Part shown: positions 15,950 to 29,263 of the stretch, in pieces
Position numbering within the stretch: the stretch's first letter is position 1
Layout of the letters: every line of letters starts with the position of its first letter
Assembly (NCBI GenBank): GCA_015680905.1
Contig: CM027381.1
Location: 55,308,501 to 55,372,500 of the forward strand
Length of the DNA stretch: 64,000 nt
Origin: Coptis chinensis
Taxonomy: Eukaryota; Streptophyta; Magnoliopsida; Ranunculales; Ranunculaceae
Reading direction: 5' to 3'
Notes under the pieces: generated by a model
What the model was told of the DNA's origin: nothing
Database searches by the model: none
What the model saw: the letters and a program-made list of their open reading frames with translations, nothing else
Translations under genes and position numbers: made by a program

Positions 15950-16540
15950 AATAAATAAATAAACTAAACGAAAATTTTGAGGTTAGAGATCGAACGAGAA
16001 ATTGGCGAAATTGACGACAAAACCAAAAAAAACCCTGTCACAAAAAAGTTGTTATGGTGTAGTGTAACCAATTAATCAACAACAAAACTATTAATTAAAA
16101 CCAAAACTATTAGAAATTCTAAATCTAAAATATTCTAGATTTAAGGGTGGGGAAAACTGACAAGTGAGCGAGACTAGCTAGAATGAGAGAATAACTAGGT
16201 GAGAGAGGAGAGAAAGAGACGTGCTTTCTAGTTGCTTTGAGAGACTTCGTTGGAGTGACGATGTTGTTTCCTTTCTTAGAGAGACGACGGTGAGACAGGA
16301 GAGACGGTGGTGGTTTGTTTCCTTAGCTTTTAGGTCTTTCTCTTTATTTATTTTTCCTGTTTTTATGCAACTGGGTACACTATTTTTCCATTTTTTTTTT
16401 GATTCAAATTATTTCGTTATACTGCAAAAATAGAAGGAGGGCGAGATACCAAAACCCAGCGGCAAGATCTAAATTTTTTTTTGCAATGGGTAGGAAAGTT
16501 TTCACGACGAAATTTTGGTCCCAAAAGCAATAAAATTCAG
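15950..16540. other. CACTA interior right of the BSK exons, no gene seen
   Basis: AT-rich sequence with a pyrimidine-rich run near 16320-16410. A plus-strand ORF of 70 codons here shows no family resemblance. Confidence 0.35.
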
Positions 16541-16828
16541 GATGTTGTGTAAAACCCACACCAATGACGACGTTTTTAAATGTCGCCTTATGTCAAAAAA
16601 AATTGTCAACGCTCATTACGACGCCTAAAACTAACTCACAATTTTATTATTTTACAGAATTTAGATTATGATTTTTGGCGACATTAAAAACGTTGCCAAA
16701 TATTGGTTTTAAACACCGTGACAAAAGTTTACTTGTGACGCTTGCAAATGTCGCCAAAGGAAATCATTACCTACGTTTTTCCTGTGTCGCTAAAACTTTT
16801 GTCGCTAAAGAACCAGTTTGTTGTAGTG
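16541..16828. repeat. CACTA right subterminal repeats and terminal inverted repeat
   Basis: Repeated GACGACGTTT, GGCGACATT, GTCGCCAAA and GTCGCTAAAG motifs, ending in TTGTTGTAGTG, the inverted CACTA terminus. It is the mirror of 10012-10620. Confidence 0.85.
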
Positions 16829-18899
16829 TATATACACAATCAATAAGGCAGTTAGTTCCTCCACCGAGGCACCGTATCTTCCAATTCAATACTAATAAGG
16901 CATTTAGTTCCTCCACTGAGGTGCCTTAACTTCAAACCGTACTAAATCAACTACATCTAATAATAAAGTAACAAAACTAAAACTTACTCTATACTTACTC
17001 TGGTGTAGGCCTAATCACAGGGTGGGTCACACCTACATAAATAATCAATTCAACCCACCCTACTGCAAAACCATTGGGAATGCAACATAAATTACAATAA
17101 ATCATTTATTATAGATTTAACGTACACTTTGATATATCATCACAATTATTGTTTAAAGTTTCTTCAAGTGTCTCTAGAATCACGTCGTCTCTATGTTTTA
17201 CCTAGTTTCCCTGGCTACCACAATCGCTCCCTAACGCCGAACATGTACATCCACATGCCTCCCCTCACGTAATGAACCACACCGTGCATAATTACCCTAA
17301 GCGAGATATCGCATGCCAGGTAGCCCCCACACGAATGTCATTACGCGGGTACTGCCACTATTCGGCATAAAATATCGCGCGTCTCGTTCTAATTTTGCGA
17401 ACGAGAAAATCAAGCCACTATTCGGCTATGATTGCCCTTCACAATGGTCAATCAACATCTCATATATACACCCTATACAAGGGCCAATCATATCACATAC
17501 GCCCAACACAAGGGCCAAATCACATGAGTTATGGTAGCTAGGTTCTAGGATTTTCGTTACGTAATTTATTCAGGTATCATACATATTTATATCTCATAAT
17601 CATTTCACTCTATCAAGTGCATGCCAAAATACATCATTGCACTAAGCCACAATATTTAGAAATATCTCAATACATCTCATAACGACTTTCATTCTTTCAC
17701 GTGCCAAATAAATTATTGCACTAAGCCACAATCCCTTGGAAAATATCCACAAATATTATACTGCCTCATAGTAGCATCTCACAGACATAATGATAGAGCG
17801 TTTACATTTATTTCTCAAAGATATTGCATTTAATAGATATTCTAACATATGATATCATTTAACAGAACAACAATTTCAACATACCACATAACGTCACAAT
17901 TGCTCCAAACGTACCGCATAACATTTTTATAGCGTTTTAGGAATATTATGTCTTCTAAAATTTTTATCTCGTCACGTGTCAAAAATACACAATATCAATG
18001 TCAAATCTTTCTTAGATAATGACAAAACAGTTTATACAGACTTCCACAACATGCTACCATTGGATTAGTCCATAAAATTTAATATATATAAAATAAACAA
18101 AGTCAACAATCAACGGTCAACCATCAAAGGGTTGACTGGTCAACAGGTCAAGCCCAACAGTCAGTCAGTCACCAGTCCCTAAACCGGTGTTCATCCAAAC
18201 AGGTCCTAACCCAAACCCATGTTTAAAACAGTTCAACCCATTGTCCTAATCAAATTAACTAAGTTTAACAATGCGATAGGATGCCAAAAAATAACAGGAG
18301 AATGAGCAGTAAAAATGGATGAAACATTGGACAAAGAAATATGTCTGTCTACACATTAAAACTAAACTATAGGTTTGATGAAATAGCAAAATAACTACTC
18401 ACTTTGTATCGCGAAAAACGTATCTAGAATATGAAAGAAAATCAATTCCGAGCCAGCTAGAAGATGCACGATCCATGTTTCCGTTCATTCTTTTAGTTAA
18501 CTTGTCTAGTTCTAAGCAAAAACTTATTTTTCTGAAAAGTCCTAAATTTATGATAAACCATTCCATTCTTAAGAATTTATATTATGTTTAACATTTTAGA
18601 AACTTCCTATTTTAGCAAATATTTCTATTCCTAATATAGAATGTTATTTTCTATTAAAAATATTCTATTTATTACATACCTTATATTAACATCTCTTTTG
18701 AAAACTTTCCAACTATTAAAAATCTCTACACAAAATTCAAAATTCAAAATTCAAAATACTTGTTTTCCCTCTTTTCTATTTTCTATCAAAAAGTCAAGCC
18801 CACCTTTACTAGCCCGTTGACCCAGAAATAAATATAAAATTCCGAAATGTTAAATATTATTACGAAATAATGTAAAATAATTTGGGGTCTTACATCATC

Positions 18900-19621
18900 C
18901 CTTTGATTCTACATAATCCAAAGTAGGTGGAGTTGAGGTTTTGTCACTTCAGTTGTTTGTGATGTACCTGTCACATTGTGTCCTAACCAGTGGAGCACAG
19001 CTTGTTGATTTTGTTTCAAAGAACGTTGAAGAACAACGTAATGTCTGTTTCCGATTTCTCCACGAGATACAGTGTGGTCTGTAGTATTTGTTTGATGGTA
19101 TCAAATGGTGACTCTGGAATATGGAACTCTAGGTTATTCATTGGAATTTGAAGTATGTCAAAGATAATTTTCCTAGTCCATTCAAATCGTTGTCCATGGG
19201 CATGGAAATAGAATTTACCATGTTCAGGTCCGCTAAATTGGTAGAACATCAAAACCAATTCTCTGGAATAAGCAGCTTCTAAATGATATAGAAGAGGCAT
19301 CCATCCTCATCGTACAATTTATGTGTCAAAATATGGAGAAAATAGGCTTTCATAAAAAAAAATCAAATAATTTTTCTCGGGTACTATCTTTCTTGGTTGA
19401 TCCGTTTGAGAGTATAAGTGAGGGAAGGATAATGAAGAATGCGTGAAATGAAAATGGCTGAAAAGAAGATATTTATAGCCAATATATGAGCCTTTACGAA
19501 TCAGGATGGCAAGTGTAGTTAGATCCCGAATTAATATGTGGAAAACACAAGTGAAACATGTGTTGTTGTTACACACAATTATGTAACAACAACTATGGGT
19601 ATTCATAGTAGGTATTTTCAT
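18900..19621 (-). pseudogene. Element A 3' ORF region, N-terminal part
   Basis: A minus-strand frame at 19300-19016 (94 residues) contains AAYSRELVLMFYQF, then FEWTRKIIFDILQIP, a pattern resembling the N-terminal half of the plant transposon-type 3' ORF family in Athila elements. It stops at 19016 and its downstream neighbour was displaced by the solo LTR at 9526-18894. A second frame at 19621-19319 has no known motif. Confidence 0.45.
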
Positions 19622-20835
19622 GTCAAATTCCCAAAAAAATTAATGAGGTGTTCACAATGTTAGAAAATGCAAAGGAAGATTTCACATGGCAGTTAGACCA
19701 ACACATATTTTCTATCTTGAGTTGTCGAATAGGGTATTGAAAATAACGTCCCTAAGACTGTTACTGAGGTATGCAAAGAGATAAAAGGTACGGAGGTGAA
19801 GTAGCCACGTTATAGTTAGACCTACAGGTAATTTCTGAATTGATGTAGCAAACTTCAATAATGGCAAATGGATAGAATGATAAAGTTGTGTGTGCGACAT
19901 GTGTTAGGCCTACCGTGTAGCGTACGTGACTTGCTATGAACACAATGAGTCGAGACTGATGTATTTTTGTGAGTTATTGATTTTGTTTATTTGTTATGGT
20001 TTTTATGATTTTTTTTATGTTTATGATAAGGTAAAAATACAACTACTACACATATATATTAAATAGGGGACTTCTCCATTTAATACGTAAACTGTACAAA
20101 TGTTTGAGAATTATTTAACACACCACACTAATATACAAAGCGACAAAGGAAAAGAGAGATGTAGGTTACATAGATCTAGATATTTTGGAGGATATTATGC
20201 ATGATTAACAGTATCACAACGATAAATACTGCTATCAGGAAGACCTGGAATGCAGCATCACGTTGCTGCGCGCTTTTCGAATTTCTCGATCGGATCCATT
20301 ATGTTAAAGAAGATGAGAATTTGTGAAGATTAAGTTGTGGAGAGTGAGAGAATGGGATGAGTGAAGTTTGATGAGGAGTGTTGGATTTTATAGGCGAAAA
20401 TCTGACCGTTTGTGGATTAGTGTGCCTAATCAAGCCGTTGGGCCTAGTGGGGTATCTGACCATTGAGCCTACTTTGGATAAGTCCAATGGACTTACTATT
20501 TGAATCAGTCCGTTGGACTTAAAGATTAGGCCCAATGCATAAAGGAACAAACTAATTTATTTATAGTAGGAAGACATAAATAATTTCTCATTATGTCCCG
20601 AACTGGTCCAAAAAACGTGAAATCTCGATTCGTTTCAATTCCAAATGGAACGAATGAGCTGCCAAAATGATCGGCATTAAAAATGCCATCCAATGGGATA
20701 TGGCAAGTGCACATTCAAACTTCATTTTTTTAGGGGGTTGAATCCTGTGGAAACAAAACTCAACCTTTTTTTTTTTTTTTTGTTCAAATGTACAAGGGGA
20801 GATTAACGTGATAACAACACCGGACAACCAGAAGA
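19622..20835 (-). other. Element A spacer between pol and 3' ORF, right part
   Basis: Non-coding internal sequence of element A up to the insertion site of element B. It holds a stretch near 20400-20530 with a loosely repeated CCRTTGGRCYTA motif, and a T-run at 20766-20781. No gene seen. Confidence 0.4.
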
Positions 20836-20840
20836 CTCAC

Positions 20841-22301
20841 TGATAAGAGCCCAAAACTGTAGTTTTAACCCTTTAATAGTCATACTTTTGGACCAATTAT
20901 GTGAGTAATAATTAAGAGTTAACACTGATTACGTGTTTTTATGCATTTCAGGCTTCAAAGTCCATTATGTGCAAAAATGTGCCACTTTAGTGAGATAAAG
21001 GAGAAAAGGTCGGTTACTAAGTAGTTCCGTGATTAAAGGCCAAGATTCAAGAAGATAAAGCCTTCCTAAAGCCCGGTCAAAAGCTGAAAAGTCGACACGG
21101 GCTGAAACAACAAACAAGTCAGCAAAACTTCCGAAAGCCGTATCTTTGGACTCAGACCTCGGAATTGGGCCTACCTTATGTCAAAACGACCGGCTCGGAA
21201 AGAGCTTTCCAATGGTCTAAGCTTTGACCCAATCGGAGGAGCAGAAGTCGACGAAAAGTCTGTGGAAGCCAACTGCAGCTGAAGAGGCCTTTTTGGACTG
21301 AAAGAATTGGGTTTTGGGCCAGAGAAATATGGCTCCAAGCCCATGCACGATTTTTGGATCTGAAAGTATAAAAACAAGAGTTTAGCTCTTTGTTAATGGT
21401 AGCTAGTTAGACCTAAAATATTATAGATAATTCTAGATCTATTTTCATTAATTAAATTAAGCTTTAGTTCCATTTTCAATTCTTGTTTTAGATTAAGTCT
21501 TTGAATCATTGTTCTTGATTGATTAGATAAATAAAATAGTTGTTTTCTCAATTTCGAATTGTGTTATTTCAATTTATAGATCTGATTTTAATTCTTATTG
21601 ATTATCATTCCGTAGTTTAAATAGATTGAACCATTGTTAGTTAATTTAGTTAAGTTAGAATTTTAATATGATGTGTAGTTATAATGAAATGGGAAATGAT
21701 GGTTTGATGACTCAAGGCTAAAACCTCCATTAGAGGGGTTGATGAAGCCTTGATGAAAACTTAGTGGTATAGTGTAGAAACATTGTAGAATCTATTCCAA
21801 TCTAGAAGGTCGTGATTCGCCATAAGAATGGGTGGACGACCTCACATGCTAGTTAGTACTCGATAGAAATGCCATGAACACTAGGGATTAGAACTCGAAT
21901 TTCTTGTCGTAAGAACGTAAGAATCGAGATACAAGAATCTATGTTAGGCTATTAAGTTGGATTCGAGGTGGATTCAATTCCCCTCTAATCATTTATCTAG
22001 ATTCAAAACAATCATATTTCCATAGCATTAGTAGTTTAAAAGTCAAGTAATCAAATTTAGTAAGTATCATAGTAATCACCTTCGTAAAGCTCTCATTGAC
22101 TTAAGACCGACTAATTAGACTAGAAAACAATCCATGCTAGAGCACTAGGAGTGGAACGAATTTGTTACTCCACTCTATCTCGATAGAATTGAGAGTAGGA
22201 AACTTTGATAAATATGAGCATCATAAGATTAGTTTAGTTTACTTACGTTTTGAGTTCATCGTTCATTTCGTAGGTAGACTATTCAATTTTATCCTTTATC
22301 A
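20841..22301 (+). repeat. Element B 5' LTR
   Basis: 1461 bp, TGATAAGAGCCC...CCTTTATCA. TATAAAAA at 21367-21374 is the likely core promoter, followed after about 40 bases by the TTAGCTCTTTG region where transcripts probably start. Its partner is 34066-35532. Confidence 0.95.
21367..21374 (+). promoter_or_regulatory. TATA box in element B 5' LTR
   Basis: TATAAAAA preceded by GATCTGAAAG. The same box is kept in the 3' LTR of B (about 34586) and in the LTR of D, reversed at about 61634-61642. Confidence 0.6.
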
Positions 22302-22303
22302 AA

Positions 22304-22318
22304 TGGCACCGCTGCCAT
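22304..22318 (+). other. Primer binding site of element B (tRNA-Asp type)
   Basis: TGGCACCGCTGCCAT begins two bases after the LTR. It resembles the Athila primer site complementary to the 3' end of tRNA-Asp (TGGCGCCGTTGCC...), with a few mismatches. Element A has TGGCGCCGCTGCCAT at the same place. Confidence 0.8.
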
Positions 22319-22429
22319 CTTAGTTGCACTTTAGCATTGTTTTCATAGTAGAAATAGTCATTTTTAAGTCCCATTAAACCCACCCACCCTTGTTTGATTC
22401 ATACTGTGGTTATTCGTTTCAGCGTTGAA

Positions 22430-22640
22430 AAAATTTCGAAAAATTACGGGAGCGATCAGCGCTTATAAGGAGCGGCGCTGCTCTATAGTCTGGACTTTGA
22501 TCGCGACCCGCCCTCTTCCTGAGCGCGACCCACCCTAACTTACTGGACTTCGAGTGCGACCCGCCCTCTTACTAAAAGCGAGCCGCGACTCACGTCTTGG
22601 ACTAGAGCCGCGACCGCTTCTCTCCGGCGCACTGCTCTAA
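22430..22640 (+). repeat. GC-rich degenerate repeat in element B leader
   Basis: Several imperfect copies of a unit resembling GAGCGCGACCCGCCCTCTT within about 200 bp, strikingly GC-rich compared with the surroundings. A related block (GAGCGCGACCGCCCTCAT and neighbours) lies at 31075-31240, just before the 3' ORF. Confidence 0.6.
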
Positions 22641-22869
22641 GCAAAATTTTTTGGATTTCTACTGAGTTTGTTTGAACTTCGATTTTTTAAGTTTTTCGTG
22701 TTCTAACTTGTTATTTACATCGAACACGCGTAAACAAGACGCTATTCATAAGCGAAGCAAGGACGCTTCAGGTATTCCTTTCTTCCATACCTCGATCTCC
22801 GGTTAGAGGTTCATACTAATATATCAAGATTGTTTTGGTTGTTTTTTTCGTGTTTAGACTTAGACTTGC

Positions 22870-24440
22870 ATGAGATTAAGGTCTGGTGGGAGAAAAAACA
22901 CCAAGCGTAATTAACCGTCAACAAACAAACATATCAAGTATACCAATCATAACACCTCTAACTACTATCCCACCAACCATACCGACATAATGGGTGAAGA
23001 AAAGAGACTCCTCTCTCCGACTTCTACAAAGCTTTTGGCGATAGCCCTAAATCTTGCATCGTTCTAGCAGACCCGATTGGGGATTTTCGAATCCCCAAAC
23101 ATATTTAATTTGTTACCCGTTTTCCATGGTTTAGGCCATGAAAAACCTTACCAACACATCGTAGGATTGAACAAGTCCTTACAACATTCCATCATCCTAC
23201 GGTTGGTGCGGAACAAATTAAACCGGGGTATTTCCCTTCACCTTAGCCAATAAGGCAGTGTCTTGGTTAACTGCCCAAGCGCCTAACTCTGTGGACTCGT
23301 GGGCTAAACTTGTTCAGCTATTTATGGAACATTTTTACCCACCCCTAAAGACTAATGAAATGCTTTCCAAGATTCATTTCTTAAAACGTAACCCTCATGA
23401 ATTATTTTTCGAGGCTTGGAATCGCTTTCACCGATCCGCTAATAGAGTGTCCACACCATAACCTAGCAAAAGACACGTTAGTTCGTGCCTTTTTCAAAGG
23501 ACTTCAACATCACCATAAAGAAGTCCTTGACATAATGAATGGGGGTAATTTCCTAAGTAAAGGAGCCTCAGAGGCTTATAAATTTTTAGAAGAACAAACT
23601 AAACGCAATAACAATTGGGAGGATGATATCCCCCGCCTCGCTAGTTCTTCTTCAATAGTTAAGGCTGCCGTTATGTTTGAGATGAAACCCGACCCAGAAC
23701 TTAAAAATTTAATCGAATCTCTAACTAAAAAAGTAGAGGCTATTTCTATTCAACAAAAGCCTATTCCCGTCATGAATGTCAACTCCAACCCATGTAATTT
23801 TTGTTTGAGTCCCGAAAGCACCCCGACTCCTATTGTCCCTCTCGCCTATGAACAACAACAATCGAGCAAGATAATGTTTGCTCCATTAATAATTATCCTA
23901 TTCCTAATGCCCCATGGAGACAACATCCCAACTTTAGTTGGCTTAAACAATCAACAAGTTACAACCTGTGGTTTAATAACCAAAATGTTAGGCAAACAAA
24001 CAACTATAATCAAGCTCCACCTAGGCAAGGGGGGACAAGGTCGTGGAAATTATAATAATTATAACAACAAAGCTTAAACCAACCGACGACAAGGTGTAGC
24101 ACAAGGTCAGAATAATTATAATAATTATAATACCAATAAAGGTATCGTTCCGGTTAACAATAGTAACTATCAAAACCCACCTATAAATAATCAACGTGAG
24201 ATAGTTCTAGTCGCACCACCTGTGACTACTACACCTACACAACCGGACCGTATCGACGCCTTTATACAGGTTACCCAACAACTTTTCCAATCAATGACTC
24301 AATCAAACCAACAGATGTTACATTCCATAAATCAGGGCATACAACAGTTAGCCCAAGAGAAAGCCCAACCGTGTTTCGGTTTCCGTGACAAGCGATACCA
24401 AACCCTAAAACAACAAACACAGCCTTTGAGGTAAACGGTA
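22870..24440 (+). pseudogene. Element B gag relic
   Basis: Begins MRLRSGGRKN, the same start as gag of element A. Fragments then match Athila gag: RIVGLNKSLQ region; a retrotransposon-gag core with KTNEMLSKIHFLKRNPHELF (about 23348-23407); a frame change; then PHHNLAKDTLVRAFFKGL and LDIMNGGNFL (about 23450-23550); and NVNSNPCNFCLSPES, remnant of the Cys-rich segment. An N/Q-rich tail follows. Gag would package the element RNA in cytoplasmic particles. Multiple stops and at least three frameshifts disable it. Confidence 0.85.
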
Positions 24441-24639
24441 ATACTAGTACGGAAACGACAATAGTAGGTGACTGAATGCCATCACCACTCTCCGCCTGGA
24501 AAGGTGGTTGATAACAAAGTAACTATGCCTATAGTTACCCCATCAAGACTCTCCTACACGGATATCGAACTAGATAATGAAATAGAAACCGAAGAACCTA
24601 CCACCGTAGAGGTACCCGGTTAAACCACAACCTAAGAAA

Positions 24640-25620
24640 CGTAAAGCCAAGGTTACACATCAAGTCGAGCCATACGCTAAATATAGAGCTTAAAACCACC
24701 ATTCCCTCAAAAATTAGCCATGCTATCCGGGGATACCAACTTCGAGGAGATTAGGAACGTTTTCAAAAATCTAACGATAAAACCTTCTTTTTTGAAGCTA
24801 TTAAAAAGCTACCTAATCACGCTAAGTTTCTTAAAGAGTTGTGCACTACTAGGCGTAAGACCAACATACCTAAAGATGCCTTTTAACCTGAACAATTCCC
24901 AACTTTATCCGAAAATAATGGAATTGTTAAGTACAAGGACCCCTCGGTCGCCCTATCAGTAAAATGCACCTTAGGAGATTCCCCACACGACGACCGCTTT
25001 ATTAGACACGGGGCGAAGTGTTAACTTACCCCGTATTACTTGTATAAACAAATAGGTCTACAGGAAATGCAACCTACAAAAATAACGTTGCAATTAGCGG
25101 ACGTGTCTATTAAGTATCCTAAGGGTGTAGTGGAAAACGCGTGCTTGTTAAGGTTCAGGATTTCTACTATCCCCGCTGGATTTTGTTATCCTCGATACGT
25201 AAGTCGCTAATGACTCAGACCGATCATCTTAGGGCCCCTTTTAGCAACCGCCAACGCACTTATTAATTGCCGCGATGGTAAGATGTCCTTATCTTTTGGC
25301 CATCTCACAGTTAAGGTAAATGATTTTAAAATGATGAAACAGTTACCAGATTCGTCTATAGATGGGGAGGTTAGCATGATCGAGAGCTTAGCTCAAGATT
25401 ATTTTAACAACACGTTTCCTGAAAACAATATGTACAAATTCCTTTCTTTTGGAAAGTCAGATTTTGTAAATGACTCTTACTTAGAGGAAGTCAACACAAT
25501 CCTTGAGTCCACACCAATTGTAGACACTTCGGTTGCTCCACATATTGAGTATGAAGACTTGCTACCTAAGCAAGTATTCATTATGCAAAATGAGGACCCC
25601 GATTTAAACATCTATTGATT
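24640..25620 (+). pseudogene. Element B protease region relic
   Basis: Aligns piecewise with the intact-looking region of element C (58860-59514). Recognisable pieces are EPYAKYRA, the FEEIRNVFKNLTIK segment, LLDTGRSVNL where the active-site D(L/T)GAS should be, and LMSLSFGHLTVKVNDFKMMKQL. It runs on into an acidic linker before RT (25283-25618, one open frame of 111 codons). The active-site glycine region is damaged and several frameshifts occur. Confidence 0.75.
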
Positions 25621-25739
25621 TTCCTCCCACCCCGCCTGCTTAAAACCCCTTCCCCGAGTTAAAATATATACAACTTGATCCGGATGGTAATCATCCGTAA
25701 TTATATCTTCTGTTATCTAAGGATGAAGAGACACATTTA

Positions 25740-26800
25740 ATCCGGGTGATTAGGGAACATCGGTCTGCGATTGGTTGGTCCCTAGCTGACATTAAGGGAA
25801 TTAACCCTAATGTTTGCACTCATCGTATCCATTTGGAGGATAACGCGAAGACTTCTCGCGAACCTCGCCGCCGCTTTGAACCCCGCCATGAAAGAGGTGG
25901 TTAGGAAAAAAGTCTTACGATTACTCGATGCGGGTATCATATACCCCATCTCTGATAGCGAATGGGTAAGCCCCATTCATGTAGTTCCTAAGAAATCAGG
26001 AGTTACCATGGTTCGTAACGGAAAGGGTGACTATGTTGTCACACAAGGTCCTATGAAATGGAGGATCTGTATTGATTACAGACGTTTAAATGCTATGACA
26101 TGAAAGGATCACTTTCCTTTACCCTTTATAGATCAAATGCTCGAACGCCTAGCTGGTCATGCTTTTTATTGTTTTCTGGATGGCTACTCAGGCTATTTTC
26201 AGATTATTATTGATATTGATGACCAAGAAAAGACTACCTTCACATGTCCCTTTGGAACGATGCCTATAAACTAATGCCTTTTGGCCTTTGTAATGCTCCC
26301 CGAACCTTCCTTCCGGTGTATGCTTCATATATTTAGTGACATGGTAGAGCGCTTTATGGAAGTTTTCATGGATGATTTTTCTATCTATGGAGACTCCTTC
26401 ACAGACTGTTTGTCTAACCTGTCTAAGGTTTTGACAAGGTGTGAAGAAAAGAGCCTCGTTTTAAACTGGGAAAAGTGTCATTTCATGGTGAAAAAGGGCA
26501 TAGTACTAGGTCACATTGTATCTAGTGATGGCATCAAGTAGATAAGGCCAAACTAGATAAGATAGCGAATTCTACCTAAACCACGGATTGTCCGGTGATA
26601 TTAGAGCCTTTCTAGGCCATGCAGGTTTTATAAGCGATTATTATTAAAGACTTCTAAAATAGCTAGGCCTTTAACTAATCTCGCTTTTGAAAGATGCAAT
26701 CTTTGATTTTAATTTTAACGTAGCAGGGGCTTTTTGAAACTTTAAAAGCCGCCCTAACCTCTCAGACCAATTATACAGATTGCATCTCAGATGCCATTTT
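25740..26800 (+). pseudogene. Element B reverse transcriptase relic, RNase H mostly deleted
   Basis: RT motifs in order: WSLADIKGINPNVCTHRIHL region, LLDAGIIYPISDSEWVSP, WRICIDYRRLNAMT (then an in-frame stop), GYSGYFQIIIDIDDQEKTTF, and the catalytic VFMDDFSIYGDSF (about 26365-26400) with both aspartates kept. After FETLKAALTSQ near 26760 the sequence jumps almost directly to WYADIVNYLAADV (about 26815). The RNase H core seen in element A (CDASDYGIGAVLG through the conserved D) is therefore absent. Reading frames change several times. Confidence 0.85.
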
Positions 26801-26809
26801 TTCAAAGAT

Positions 26810-28062
26810 CATGGTATGCCGACATTGTAAATTATCTAGCGGCTGATGTTATGCCTTATAATTGGTCAAGAAATGAACGAAGAAGTTTTTGGCCGAGTTA
26901 AGTTATACTTTGGGATGAGCCCTACCTTTTAAGTATTGTGCGGATCAGATTATTCGTCGTTGTATTCCCGGTGGGAATACAATGAAGTTCTATCGTTTTG
27001 CCATGACAAAGAGTGTGGTGGCCATTTTAGTGGGATGAAAACAGCCACTAAAATTCTTCAATGTGGATTTTATTGGCCTACCCTTTTTAAGGATGCCCAA
27101 GTGCATTGCAAGCGTGTATTCGTTGCCAACAACTTGGGCTTAATCTTAAACGTAATATGATGCCATTAAATCCAATCTTGATAGTAGAAATTTTCGACGC
27201 ACGGGGCATTGATTTCATGGGTCCTTTCCCGGTTTCCCACGGTTTCATTTATATTCTAGTTGCCGTGGACTACGGTCAAAATGGATAGAGGCCCTAGCTT
27301 GCCGTCGTGAAGCAATGACCATAAGACCGTTGTATTTTTATTAAAGAATATATTTTCTGTCGGTTTGGCATTCAAAGCCATCATTAGTGATGGTGGAACA
27401 CATTTTTGCAATGAGTTGTTGCATCCCTAGTGAAAAAGTATGGAGTTACACACAAAGTAGTAACTCCTTATCATCCACAAACTAGCGGACAAGTAGAAGT
27501 TTCTAATAGAGAAATCAAAAAGATTTTAGAAACAACTGTAAACCCCGATAGGAAAGATCGGTCAAAGCGCCTATCGGATGCCTTATGGGGCGATAGAACT
27601 GATTTCAAAACTCCTATAGGTATGTCTCCCTTTAGACTTGTATTTGGGAAACCATGTCATTTTTGCTCGTTGAATTAGAGCACCGCGGCTCGTCGTGGGC
27701 TATAAAAGCCTTAACTTCAATATTGATGAGGCAGGTGTCAAACGAAGTTGCAATTGAATGAGCTTGAAGAAACCCCAGAGCGATTCGCACGATCTCGCGA
27801 AGGATTATAAAGCTAACATGAAACGCGTGTTCATGATAAGCATATCTTGCGAAAGAGTTTGTGGTCGGTCAAAAGGTTTTGCTTTACAACTCCCCGCCTA
27901 CATGTTTTCCCGTGCAAACTAAAACCCGTTGGTGCGGCCTTTTCTAGTTATCAAGTCACCCCTTACGGGGCAATTACCTTGGTAAATCCAAATGACAACA
28001 AGATCTTTCAAGTTAATGGTCAACGGTTAAAACATTTTCATGAACTTCGCCCCCCGATGTAG
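26810..28062 (+). pseudogene. Element B integrase relic
   Basis: Contains the zinc-binding region (CHDKECGGHFSGMKTATK, then CIRCQQLGL), the catalytic core beginning GIDFMGPFPVSHGF, an interrupted [10 protein letters not shown]-like segment, and [16 protein letters not shown] with the conserved glutamate. The C-terminal GAITLVNPNDNKIFQVNGQR part aligns with element A. Integrase would insert the cDNA into host DNA. Stops and frameshifts divide it into at least five frames. Confidence 0.85.
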
Positions 28063-28900
28063 AGGAAGTCCTTTTACAGACCGTCTATGAGGATCGACCC
28101 TTGACATTTGGTGTACTTACTTTCATTTCCATATACTGATAAGTGCACCATTCAGGTAACCGGGCCCTCCTTATGGAGTGTGTGGCTGTAAATACCGGAT
28201 CCTAAGTCCACAGTTCACATAATTAACGTTTTCCACTTTTGCATGTTTTCTCGGTTTTTGAGTCATGTTCCTCTATGGAGTGAATTATGTATTTATTGTT
28301 TTTCGTGTTTCTTATAATAAACAAATAAAAATAAAATTAAAATTCTTAAATCATAGAAATAGCAATCCAACAAGTCTTGGGAATCGACTTTAAACGACCT
28401 GACGTTGTAAACAAATTTTGTGTTTAAAAATTTGTTTGGGGTGGGCAATCTATCTTTCCATCGGGATTGCTCGAACTTTCCATTGGTTTTGTGTAGGCCC
28501 ATTAGTTCAATTGGGTTGACGTAATCTAAACTTAGATTTCCTTCGTTCGCGATAACTTACGCCACACACGCGACTTTGAGGCGTTCTTCCACCCTCTTAT
28601 ACGTCACCCATGGTTGGAATTGAGTGTTTTATGGATCATTGGATTGGAAATTCTCTACTGATCATTTCCATAACTCATTCGCCAAAATCGGGCCAAGAAC
28701 TTAAGCGGCAAATTGAGTTTGAAATTGCGAAAAATCAGAAAATTTCTTAATTCAAACCGGCTTGGGCCCAAACCGCAAGACGCATGTTGCGGCGTCTCCT
28801 TCCTTCCCAGAAAAAAACGACGGTTCCTTTCTTTTCCCTTTCAATACCGGTTACCTATTTTAAATCAAACTTGGAAAACCAAAAATATAAAAATAAAAAT
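28063..28900 (+). other. Element B spacer after pol
   Basis: Non-coding stretch between the integrase end and the microsatellite. I see no conserved protein segment. Confidence 0.4.
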
Positions 28901-28901
28901 A

Positions 28902-29058
<157 letters not shown>

Positions 29059-29263
29059 AGAAAACCTAACTACACCTACAACAAGGAAATCAAATCCACC
29101 TTAAATCTTCTCTAAACAATCATCACCACCAACCCAACTTCGAAAAACACCCACCAATTATAGTTTCCACCACCCACACCAACGCCACCAACACCGTTTT
29201 AGTAGTTTTCTTCAAACTCACCTCCCCCACAGTCTACAAACCATTAGTAGTCTAAGAAATTTC

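Noticed and set aside
21171-21377. ORF repeated at 61661-61849
   Set aside because: It is LTR sequence shared by elements B and D, non-coding on both strands.
22430-22640. CRISPR-like array
   Set aside because: Units are degenerate and adjacent, with no spacers; this is eukaryotic retrotransposon leader.
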